A stretch of 5,939 bases of DNA from Rhodocyclaceae bacterium (GTDB lineage Bacteria > Pseudomonadota > Gammaproteobacteria > Burkholderiales > Rhodocyclaceae): the NCBI GenBank assembly GCA_017444505.1, contig JAFSWK010000087.1, positions 1 to 5,939 on the forward strand, in the 5' to 3' direction. Numbering within the stretch: position 1 is the stretch's first letter; every line of letters starts with the position of its first letter. Shown piece after piece: positions 1-5,939 of this stretch. The position numbers and the translations under genes are program-made. The notes beneath the pieces are model-generated. The model did no database searches. It saw only the letters and a program-made list of their open reading frames with translations, and had not been told where the DNA came from.

Positions 1-750
1 CCCTGCTTCCTCTGCCGTGATGCCGAAGGCGGTCGACATTTTGGCAGCGAGGTCGACGAAGGCTTGCTGCTTTTCAATCGGGATGCCAAGCTGCCCGCCC
101 GCCGCCGCGATTTGCGCCAGTTCGTCGGCGGCCAGCGGCAGGCTTTTCGTCATCTTGCGGATGTTCTCGCCCAGCGCGGCAATTTGCGCATCGGTGCCAT
201 CGGCGACTTTGGCAACGCCCGCCATCGCCGCTTCAAACTTGACCGCCTCGCCCGCAACTTTCGCCAGCCCCGCAAACGACCCGGCAACGCCTGCCATCGC
301 CTCCTTCGCATTCAACAGAGAATCCGTCCAGCCGTTCGTTTGCTTTTCCAGCTCGCGGATGCGTTCCTGCGTTCTCAGCGCCGCTTGCGCCAGTTCCGCG
401 CTGGTGAGCTTGCCGGATGATTTCAGCCGCTCATAAGCCGCTTTGGTTGCGTCAATTTCTTCCTGTATCTCTTGATGCGCGCGCAGCCCCAGCAGGTCTT
501 TGTCGGCGGCTTCGGCGCTGAGTTTCTGGTACACCTCCCAAAGCTCGCGCATCCGTTCGTCAAGCTCTTCCACATTTAGCTTGCCATCGGCTGCCTGTTG
601 GCGTAACTTTTCCAGTGCGTCAAAGTCCGCGCTACGGCCAAGCTCTTGCAGGGTCTTTTTGATGGCGGCGTTCAGCGCCTCAATATTGCCCACACCGTCG
701 CGGGTGTCAATATTGATGCGGATTTTCGTTTCAAGAGTAGAGGGTGCCAT
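1..750 (-). CDS. Phage tail tape measure protein, N-terminal 250 residues (partial)
   Basis: The minus frame is open from the ATG at 750-748 through the left edge. The product spans the inside of the phage tail tube, sets tail length during assembly and is released at DNA injection. Residues 1-160 are charged and predicted helical or coiled coil, rich in Glu, Lys, Arg and Ala (for example RELEKQTNGW near 142-151). From about residue 160 comes the conserved core seen in TP901/Mu-like tape measure proteins: KFEAAMAGVAKVADGT near 181-196, then LAQIAAAGGQLGIP near 221-234. The family is usually 600-1,500 residues, so most of the protein lies outside. An in-frame TGA at 762-760 leaves 750 as the first ATG. 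No clear Shine-Dalgarno precedes it, which is odd for a late phage gene and may mean that its original upstream sequence was replaced. Family assignment rests on these motifs read by eye. Confidence 0.88.
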   Translation of the reverse strand, partial: MAPSTLETKIRINIDTRDGVGNIEALNAAIKKTLQELGRSADFDALEKLRQQAADGKLNVEELDERMRELWEVYQKLSAEAADKDLLGLRAHQEIQEEIDATKAAYERLKSSGKLTSAELAQAALRTQERIRELEKQTNGWTDSLLNAKEAMAGVAGSFAGLAKVAGEAVKFEAAMAGVAKVADGTDAQIAALGENIRKMTKSLPLAADELAQIAAAGGQLGIPIEKQQAFVDLAAKMSTAFGITAEEAG

Positions 751-751
751 G

Positions 752-967
752 ATGAAAACTCAGAAGAAACGCGAGCATGTAAAAGGCGCTTGGTGGTACA
801 TCGCATTTACGCTTGCTTTCGTAGCATGGTGCGCGGAAACCGGAAGGAATCCCGGCGATATTGCAAACGGCATAGTGGGGTCGGGGATTTTCCTTGTCAT
901 GGGGTTGGTGTTTTTCTGCGCCATCATCGGCATCGTCGGCGGCATACTTGGCGGCGGGGGCAAATAA
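752..967 (+). CDS. Small two-helix membrane protein, unrecognised; possible phage moron gene
   Basis: This 71-residue open frame lies on the strand opposite the phage genes. The N-terminus is basic (KTQKKR). A first hydrophobic segment spans about residues 12-28 (WWYIAFTLAFVAW), a short polar loop follows (ETGRNPGD), and a second long segment spans about 41-66 (GIFLVMGLVFFCAIIGIVGG). It ends in a Gly-rich tail with a terminal Lys. This arrangement is typical of a real inner-membrane miniprotein. An AGAGGG sequence at 739-744 sits 7 bases before this ATG; a second ATG at 749 is possible but closer. Its stop ends at 967 and the convergent gene's stop begins at 968, so it fills the gap between two phage genes exactly. 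Base composition looks less GC-rich than its neighbours. No family is recognised. Phage small membrane proteins include holins and superinfection-exclusion proteins, but nothing here identifies either. The competing minus frame is proline-rich and less convincing. Confidence 0.5.
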   Translation: MKTQKKREHVKGAWWYIAFTLAFVAWCAETGRNPGDIANGIVGSGIFLVMGLVFFCAIIGIVGGILGGGGK

Positions 968-1438
968 TCACTCCCCAAACACCGTCACCCGCATTGCGGC
1001 CAGCCGGTCGACCAGGTCGTTGAGGGTGTCTTCGAGGCGGTCGAGTTCGGCGCGGATGTCGGTGTCCTGGAAGCGGGTCTGGAAATACTGCGCGGCGGCG
1101 GCAATCGCGTCGTCAATCGTCGCGCCCGCCCAGATGTATTCATGCACGCCAGATAGCGCAGCGAGCAGGCGCGGCAGGCCGTCCAGGACAATCAGCAGGC
1201 GGTCGGCGTCCGTGGTGTCGTCCGAGGAATGGACGGCGTCCACGGCGTGCAGGTAGCGCACGGCGGCGATGATTTCAGAGACGCGCAAGGGGCCTGCTCT
1301 GCCCTGTGCGCAGATCTGCGGCAGGTGAATGCCGTAGACGTCGCGGAAGTTGCGTTTGTGCGCATCGGCGGCGCGGGGGGCGCGCGGGGTTTCGGCGACG
1401 GTTTTGGATGCCAGGCGGGTGCGGGTTTTTTTGGTCAT
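968..1438 (-). CDS. Hypothetical phage protein of 156 residues
   Basis: I do not recognise this family. The ATG at 1438-1436 overlaps the TGA of the upstream frame as ATGA, and a GGAGA sequence (plus-strand 1446-1450) lies at good spacing, so it is probably translated by coupling with that gene. The first 30 residues are basic and Thr/Arg/Ala-rich (MTKKTRTRLASKT), probably disordered. The middle is mixed alpha/beta-like, with a Leu-rich segment (LLIVLDGLPRLLAAL, about residues 82-96). The C-terminus, from about 105, is helical and acidic, with heptad-like spacing (RAELDRLEDTLNDLVDRLAAM). It has no membrane segment or signal peptide, so it is probably cytoplasmic. Position and coupling suggest a prophage protein. 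It does not resemble the large terminase that follows gp27 in Mu, so either the phage differs here or a deletion has brought another gene in. Confidence 0.68.
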   Translation of the reverse strand: MTKKTRTRLASKTVAETPRAPRAADAHKRNFRDVYGIHLPQICAQGRAGPLRVSEIIAAVRYLHAVDAVHSSDDTTDADRLLIVLDGLPRLLAALSGVHEYIWAGATIDDAIAAAAQYFQTRFQDTDIRAELDRLEDTLNDLVDRLAAMRVTVFGE

Positions 1439-1911
1439 TGCGGGTTCTCCGTGATTCCATAGATTTCTTCACGCACGCGGCGCAGCGTCTCGGCGTCCAG
1501 GCCGCTGCCTGCGCGCGCTTTGCTTTCCATCTCGGCCAGCTTCGCGGCCACGGCGTCCGTGACCTGGCGCTGGTGCCGTTTCAACGCGATACTGGCGCGG
1601 GTGAGCGTGGCGATGTTTTTGGCGGCGGACGAGAGCAGCCCGACGCGCTCGCTCGGGTCGTCCGCGTCCGTGGCTTCTTGCAGGTTGACGATGGTTTCAA
1701 ACAACTCCGACTGCACCAGCGCCATCACCGCCTCGCTGCGCACGTCTTTCTCGTCGCCGACCTGCTCGCTGATGAGCCGCGCGGCCTCGGTGGACAACGC
1801 TGCGCTTTGGCGTTTTGCCGCCGGCAGGCGGACTCCGGAAAACAAGGTGTTGTTTTCTCTCCGGGCGGGCGTAAAACCATTCATCAACAAAATTGCGCCG
1901 TTCGTTAGCAC
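1435..1911 (-). CDS. DUF3486 / Mu gp27-like protein, N-terminally truncated
   Basis: The frame encodes 158 residues. From about residue 37 (nucleotide 1803 downward) it matches the C-terminal part of DUF3486 proteins as I know them: an Ala/Glu-rich helix (STEAARLISEQVGDE), then EAVMALVQSELFETIVNLQE, a conserved middle (ATLTRASIALKRHQRQV) and the closing motif LDAETLRRVREEIYGI. Mu gp27 belongs to the DNA-packaging and head gene group of transposable phages and is usually about 180-200 residues, with a helix-turn-helix-like N-terminus carrying a WL-type motif. That part is absent. Residues 1-36 look unrelated, and no remnant was seen in the other minus frames up to about 1990. The longest frame starts at a GTG (1911-1909) with no Shine-Dalgarno; the ATG at 1884 also lacks one. 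This is likely the broken edge of the prophage, and expression is doubtful. Confidence 0.6.
   Translation of the reverse strand: MLTNGAILLMNGFTPARRENNTLFSGVRLPAAKRQSAALSTEAARLISEQVGDEKDVRSEAVMALVQSELFETIVNLQEATDADDPSERVGLLSSAAKNIATLTRASIALKRHQRQVTDAVAAKLAEMESKARAGSGLDAETLRRVREEIYGITENPQ
1838..1857. repeat. Perfect 8-bp inverted repeat (hairpin)
   Basis: GAAAACAA at 1838-1845 is followed by a four-base GGTG and then by its exact reverse complement TTGTTTTC at 1850-1857. It lies inside the unrelated N-terminal part of the truncated gp27-like frame, about 30 bases from where phage similarity begins. The stem is AT-rich with no T-run on either side, so it does not look like an intrinsic terminator. 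It could be a remnant of a mobile element end, or chance. Confidence 0.4.
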
Positions 1912-1963
1912 CCGTTAGCGACGCGGAAATTCTGTAAATTTCAATAAAAACAATGAGCTAACG
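1903..1963. repeat. CGTTAGC direct pair plus inverted copy
   Basis: CGTTAGC occurs at 1903-1909 and again at 1913-1919, exactly 10 bases (one helical turn) apart. The reverse complement GCTAACG follows at 1957-1963. All three fall at the boundary between the prophage block and the pilus gene, around the GTG start of the truncated phage frame. The layout could be a regulator operator or the remnant of a transposable-phage end with transposase or repressor sites. No consensus was recognised, so the function is an inference. Confidence 0.4.
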
Positions 1964-2155
1964 ATTTTCCCTGTCTCTCTCGCGGGAATCTGGCGCAAAA
2001 GCGGTTTTTTCTCCGTCCGAATCGCACTACACTGCGTTTGCCGCGTACCCCACCATTTCATCGCGAAGGCGCTTCCGCAAACAGAAACAGCATTCATCCC
2101 AATTACGGCACTACAGGGACGGCACTCCCGGCCTGCCACGAAGGAGGATCTGATC
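1912..2155. other. Intergenic region upstream of the pilus adhesin gene
   Basis: This stretch of about 240 bases contains no convincing gene. It is AT-rich at 1927-1970 and then returns to high GC. It separates the minus-strand phage block from the plus-strand adhesin and must carry the adhesin promoter unless transcription comes from elsewhere. I found no -35/-10 pair or sigma-54 site good enough to call. The CGC-AAAA-GCG plus T6 stretch near 1993-2009 has a stem too short for a terminator. Confidence 0.5.
2141..2147 (+). promoter_or_regulatory. Strong Shine-Dalgarno of the pilus adhesin gene
   Basis: AAGGAGG lies 8 bases before the ATG at 2156. It is the best ribosome binding site in the window. 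It decides the start of the adhesin gene: no other start near the signal peptide has one, and this ATG is in the wrong frame relative to the signal peptide. That is the main evidence for a frameshift just downstream rather than a different start. Confidence 0.85.
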
Positions 2156-2162
2156 ATGCATA

Positions 2163-2173
2163 CCCCCACCCCC
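2163..2173 (+). repeat. Double C5 tract at the frameshift, candidate slippage site
   Basis: Two runs of five C separated by one A lie 7 bases into the coding sequence, forming two tandem copies of ACCCCC. Reading from the ATG at 2156, the signal peptide is one base out of frame. Adding one C here gives MHTPTPRITILARLLLTL and so on, a proper signal peptide with an Arg-containing n-region, a hydrophobic h-region and AQA before a Glu. Neisseria pilC genes switch by slippage in a homopolymeric G tract in the same part of the gene. The tracts here are shorter, so the switching rate, if any, should be low. A homopolymer sequencing error would look identical. Confidence 0.65.
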
Positions 2174-2565
2174 GCATCACTATCCTTGCCCGTCTGCTGC
2201 TCACCTTGAGCTGCACCGCTACCGGGCTGGTTTCCACCGCACAGGCCGAGGTTCAAGGTCTAGATCTGACTGTTCCCGTCGCCCAGGAGCCCATCGGGCG
2301 CAGCACAGGGTTGGCTCCGAACGTGTTGGTGGTTCTGGATGATTCGTCATCCATGGATAAAAACTTCACCCCGGATGACCTCAACATCAAAATCGAACAA
2401 CAAATGCCCAACGTGCCCAAAAGCATGAGCACGACGCGCAACTCGAATGGCGGCAAACTGTACTACCCGGGCGGGCATCTCTTTGGAGGCCGTTTCTGGT
2501 ACGACTCCAAGGTGAACATTCCGCTCAATACCATCCGCTTTGAACCCAACAAGGTCTATCTGCCC

Positions 2566-2568
2566 TAG
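2566..2568 (+). other. In-frame amber codon inside the adhesin gene
   Basis: TAG interrupts the frame between KVYLP and PTGEARP. Both sides are in the same frame with coding character, so this is a base substitution rather than a shift; TCG (Ser) or CAG/AAG are one base away. Even with the signal-peptide frame restored, the product would end about 137 residues in, within the von Willebrand A region. No Shine-Dalgarno precedes the next in-frame ATG at 2614, so restart is unlikely, and a restarted protein would lack a signal peptide. Confidence 0.85.
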
Positions 2569-5124
2569 CCCACCGGCGAAGCCCGTCCCTCGCCGGATGC
2601 GGACTTGCCGCGCATGAAAGAAACAATGGCCGAGCGCATCAGCAATCGCCGCACCCGCATTTACGTTCCCAAACGAGACCTTCTTGGCCGCTGGCAGGTC
2701 AACCAGAATGGCGAGACTATTTCCAGCTGGATCAATGGACACAAAGCCACCGTAAATACCCACGGCACCTGGGGTTCGCTGCCGCCGCTCTACATCCAGC
2801 GCCACAACGAACAGAACATCAAACGTATCCACGGCGGCGAGGATGACGCCAGCAAAATCGGCAACTACTTCATCATCAACTTCATCGTTGATACCAGCGG
2901 CAACTACCACCATACCGAAGTGTATGCCATGAATGATAATGACGACTGGGATCAGGATTCCTCGCTCACCAGGGAATACGGCAGCCACAAAGCCTGGCCG
3001 GAAGGGCAGGAGTTTGTCTTTACCGACAAGGACGGCAAGGTGCTCTACAAAGGCACGCCCAAAAAGCTGTTTGAAAACTACACGAACTTTCTCTTCTATC
3101 ACAACAGCCGCATGAGTCTGGCCAAAGGCTCGCTGCTGGAATCCTTCGCGGCGCGCGATGAGCAAATCCGCGTCGGTTTCACTTCCATCAACTACCAGGC
3201 GCCCGCCGCCCAGACACAAGTATCGCCCTCCAGCGCTGCCCGGGCCATCAAATACCGCATTCCGGTAGGCAATGAAGACGGCCTGTTTACCACCGCAAAC
3301 CGCAATGCGTTCTTTGACCAGGTGCGCGCCTGCGGCGTCTACGGTCTTACGCCGCTGAAATACGCCCTGCACACCGCGGGTCAGTATTACAGCGATACCT
3401 CGCCCAGCGTCCCCTACGGCGGCAAAAAAACGCACTCCTGCCGCCAGAACCTCACCATTTTGGTGACGGGCGGCTATTACAACGACTATTCCAATAGCTG
3501 GGGCGATCTGGATCGCGTATCCAGCAGCACGACGATTTACGCTGCCAACGGTGCGCGCTACCGCTATGAAGCCAGCGCGCCATACCGCGATGGTCCTTCC
3601 ACCAAACGTTCCAATACGCTGGCCGACATCGCCATGCACTACTGGATGAACGACCTGGTGGCCGACAACAGCGCGGCAGGTAAAAACAACGTTCCCGTCA
3701 CCGGGCGCGACCCCGCTTTCTGGCAACACATGCGCACCTACGCCATTTCCTTCGGCGTGGCCGGTTCGCTGGATGTCAAACGTCCCGCGCCGGGGCTGCC
3801 GGGATCTTCTACGAACACTTGGCCGCAGCCGCAAATTGACCACGTACATGGCGCGGACGATCTCTGGCACGCCACGGTCAATAGCCGCGGCCTGTATTTC
3901 AGTTCGGAAGACGGTCCGAGCCTTTCGCGCGCGCTGACTGCGATTCTGGAGGAAGCCAACCCCGGTCGCGGTCCTGGTTCGACCAACGCTGCCAGTTCCT
4001 ATCTCTTCACCGACAAGAAGTCCGGCGAGGTGCTCCAGTTTGCCGCGACCTATAACGCTTCGGATCTTTCCAGCAGCTTGAATGCGTGCAAACTCGGCGA
4101 TGTTTGCAACGATGACAGTGCCGTATGGAGAGCCAGCTATCGTCTGGAAGAGACGTACCGCTCCGCGCAAGCGCGCAGCATCCTGGTGCATACCGGCAGC
4201 AACGCCCTGGCTTCTTTCGAGTGGAACAACCTTTCCAGCGAACAAAAACAGGTGCTGGCCAATGGCAATGACGAGCTGGGTCAGGATACCGTGCGCTATC
4301 TGCGCGGCGATACCTCGCTGGACGGCGCGCCCATTGCGCATCCGGACAGTAGCGATCCGGCAAACGTCACCTGGCGCATGCGCGCGGAACTGAATGGTTC
4401 GCCGGGGCGCAATGTGCTGGGCATGATTGTGCATGGCACGCCGACTTTCATCGGCGAGCCGGAAGACATCCGCACGGGCCTTTCCGCCACGCTGGACGGC
4501 TATGACGCCTTCCAGAAGGCGAACAAGAATCGCCCCGGAGTGCTCTATGCCGCCGCCAACGACGGCATGGTGCACGCCTTCGTCACCGAGCGCAGAACCA
4601 TGGCGGTGACCTCTGGCAGCATCACTACGACCCGCACCTTTGAGGCGGGCGACGAGTTGTTTGCTTTCATCCCGTTGGCGGCCATCAATAAAAACATGCG
4701 CGATTTCATTCGTCCGTCCTTTGAAATCAACCAGTACTATCTGCTCGATGGGGAGTTGAACTATTCCGAGGTCAAAATCGGCGGCGAGTGGAAAACCGTG
4801 CTGGTCGGCTCAATGGGTACGGCGGGCGCGCCTCCCAATGGTTCCCCCGCGGTCTTTGCGCTGGATGTGACCAACCCCGGCAATCCCAAACTGCTGTGGG
4901 AAAAAACCGCTCCGGCAATGGGGCAGACCATGGGGCGCCCGGTGATTGCGCCGGTGGGCGATGGCAAGTGGTCGGTGTTTATCGGTTCGGGGCCGAACCA
5001 GTCGGCCTCCGAGTCGAAATCTGCCGTTCTGCAAATTGACCTGGCAACCGGCAATGTCACCACCTTGCAAGGCGGCGATATGGGTACGTCCAACAAAGCC
5101 GGCATCCTTGGCCTGCATGTGGTC

Positions 5125-5151
5125 GATACCGACCGCGACAACTATGCCGAT
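5125..5151 (+). other. Calcium-binding loop of the PilC beta-propeller
   Basis: The encoded DTDRDNYAD has the DxDxDxxxD spacing of the calcium site known from the PilY1 C-terminal domain, where calcium controls whether the protein blocks pilus retraction. It is followed directly by the propeller strand YAGDLAGNVWKI, as in other family members. All acidic ligands are present, so this part of the gene shows no decay. Confidence 0.75.
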
Positions 5152-5742
5152 ACCATCTATGCCGGTGATTTGGCAGGGAACGTGTGGAAGATTTCCAACG
5201 TCGATGGCAAGGCCGCAGGCGGCGCCCGCTACACCAAGCTCTTCCGTGCTTCGCGGGCGATCACTTCTCCGCTTACCAGCACCGTGGATAAAAGCGGCGT
5301 GCGCTGGCTGTTCTTCGGAACGGGGCAGGCGCTCACCGATGATGACCTCACCGATAAACAAACCCAGCACGTCTGGTATGGCATTCAGGATACGGATGCC
5401 GAGGTCAAGGATAACGAGCTGGTCAGCCGCAGTTATACGGTCGTTCAGGTTCAACGCAATTCACTTAGCGCGCCGGAAGACGCAGTCGTCATGAACTACG
5501 CTGCCGATGGCGATATGGATGGCAAGAAAGGCTGGAAGATTCCGCTCAACCAGAGCGGCGACCGCGCCAACCCCGGCTACATGGTGCTGCAAAGCCGTAT
5601 CCGCAACGGTCTGCTGGTCGGCCAGATGAACTTTTCCGCCAATAATGAGCCGAGCTGCGAAGGTCTGGAAACCTCTTCCCGCCTGATGGTGCTGGATCCC
5701 TTCACCGGCAGCGTGTCGTCTTCAAACACGTTCGGCAACATC

Positions 5743-5835
5743 GATGTGAATGATGACGGTGAGGTCGATGAAAAAGACCTCTACGGCGGCTCTGGCAGCT
5801 CCGGCGGCGGCTCTACGGGCGGTGGCAATGGCCCC
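5743..5835 (+). other. EF-hand-like loop followed by a Gly/Ser-rich segment
   Basis: DVNDDGEVDEKD (5743-5778) matches a canonical 12-residue EF-hand/dockerin-type loop: D1, N3, D5, G6, V8, D9, D12. Codons 5785-5835 encode an almost pure Gly/Ser run with one Thr and Asn. A second Gly/Ser run starts at 5917 and continues off the window. The segment probably acts as a flexible, calcium-responsive linker near the C-terminus. Confidence 0.65.
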
Positions 5836-5939
5836 TTGCCTATCGTTGGCCTGAAGTTCGGCGATGGTGAGCTTTCCGGCTCTATCCTGATTGTGCAGGA
5901 ACAGCGCACGAAAGCTGGCAGCGGCGGCGGTAGCGGTCA

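Larger units (their letters stand above)
2156..5939 (+). pseudogene. pilY1: Type IV pilus tip adhesin/assembly factor PilC/PilY1, disrupted by a frameshift and a stop; 3' end outside window
   Basis: PilC/PilY1 proteins are secreted to the pilus tip, where they promote pilus extension by counteracting retraction and mediate adhesion. In the signal-peptide frame the order is: hydrophobic core and AQA cleavage site (to 2247), a von Willebrand A-like domain with DDSSSM at 2338-2355 (DxSxS) and TPL at 3349, a PilC beta-propeller from about 4400 (LYAAANDGMVHAF at 4543-4581, then EWKTVLVGSMGTAGAP near 4789), a calcium loop DTDRDNYAD at 5125-5151 followed by YAGDLAGNVWKI, and an EF-hand-like loop at 5743-5778. 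About 1,260 residues lie in the window, long for the family and not yet complete. The ATG at 2156 reads only 17 codons, to a TGA at 2207-2209; one extra base would restore the frame. A TAG at 2566-2568 breaks it again. Everything after that is open. The family call is firm; whether the gene is dead, switched off or mis-sequenced is open. Neisseria calls this gene pilC. Confidence 0.9.

Noticed and set aside
17..436. Plus-strand frames opposite the tape measure gene
   Set aside because: These are shadows of a clear tape measure coding frame, with Arg- or Ser/Ala-rich composition and no motifs.
760..978. Minus-strand frame of 72 codons opposite the membrane miniprotein
   Set aside because: It starts only at a TTG, is rich in Pro and Met without domain structure, and overlaps the upstream gene's end. 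The plus-strand frame has membrane-helix character and a plausible Shine-Dalgarno.
1990..2012. Terminator-like GCGCAAAAGCG followed by a T-run
   Set aside because: The stem has only three or four pairs and there is no plus-strand gene upstream for it to end.
2194..2216. Possible lipobox around the Cys in the signal peptide (LTLSC)
   Set aside because: Position -3 is Thr rather than Leu, and a standard AQA signal peptidase I site follows, so a secreted protein is more likely than a lipoprotein.
1915..2256. Minus-strand 113-codon frame opposite the adhesin upstream region and start
   Set aside because: It covers the adhesin Shine-Dalgarno and signal peptide, has no recognisable domain and no convincing start.
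2347..4575. A 742-codon open frame on the minus strand
   Set aside because: It runs in exact codon register opposite the adhesin gene. Its length follows from the lack of TTA, CTA and TCA codons there, and the adhesin strand has all the domain motifs.
4946..5494. Plus-strand 182-codon frame overlapping the adhesin
   Set aside because: It lies in another frame of the well-conserved propeller region and shows no domain of its own.
1..5939. DNA-uptake sequences (Neisseria GCCGTCTGAA, Haemophilus AAGTGCGGT)
   Set aside because: No full copy was seen on either strand by eye, so they do not help to place the organism.

Overview
The window joins two unrelated blocks. Positions 1 to about 1810 are a piece of a transposable, Mu-like prophage read on the minus strand. 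Positions 2156 to 5939 hold a large plus-strand gene for a type IV pilus tip adhesin of the PilC/PilY1 family, which runs off the right edge. A non-coding stretch of about 240 bases lies between them. High GC, a PilC-type adhesin and a Mu-type phage suggest a Gram-negative proteobacterium. Neisseriales (beta) or Cardiobacteriales (gamma) are plausible, but the sequence does not decide between them. I saw no canonical Neisseria or Haemophilus DNA-uptake sequence.

Phage block, in minus-strand transcription order. First comes an open frame (1911-1435) whose C-terminal three quarters resemble the DUF3486/Mu gp27 family, with the usual N-terminal DNA-binding part missing. Next is an unrecognised 156-residue gene (1438-968), coupled to the first by an ATGA overlap. 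Last is the N-terminal 250 residues of a tail tape measure protein (750 to beyond position 1). A gp27-type packaging gene two genes from a tape measure gene is not the Mu order, so the prophage is probably rearranged or deleted. Between the last two genes, on the opposite strand, is a small open frame (752-967) for a two-helix membrane protein. It fits exactly between its neighbours and may be a moron-type cargo gene.

Pilus block. The adhesin has a strong Shine-Dalgarno and ATG, a good signal peptide, a von Willebrand A domain with a metal-ion-dependent adhesion motif, a PilC beta-propeller, a calcium loop, an EF-hand-like loop and a Gly/Ser-rich segment. As sequenced it cannot be made in full length. 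The start codon is one base out of frame with the signal peptide, and the shift maps to a double C5 tract. An in-frame TAG also lies at 2566-2568. Beyond it, about 1,120 codons are open and well conserved. The gene is therefore a very recent pseudogene, a phase-variable gene caught in the OFF state (as known for Neisseria pilC, which switches by slippage in a homopolymer in its signal-peptide region), or one affected by sequencing error. This double lesion is the most interesting feature of the window.
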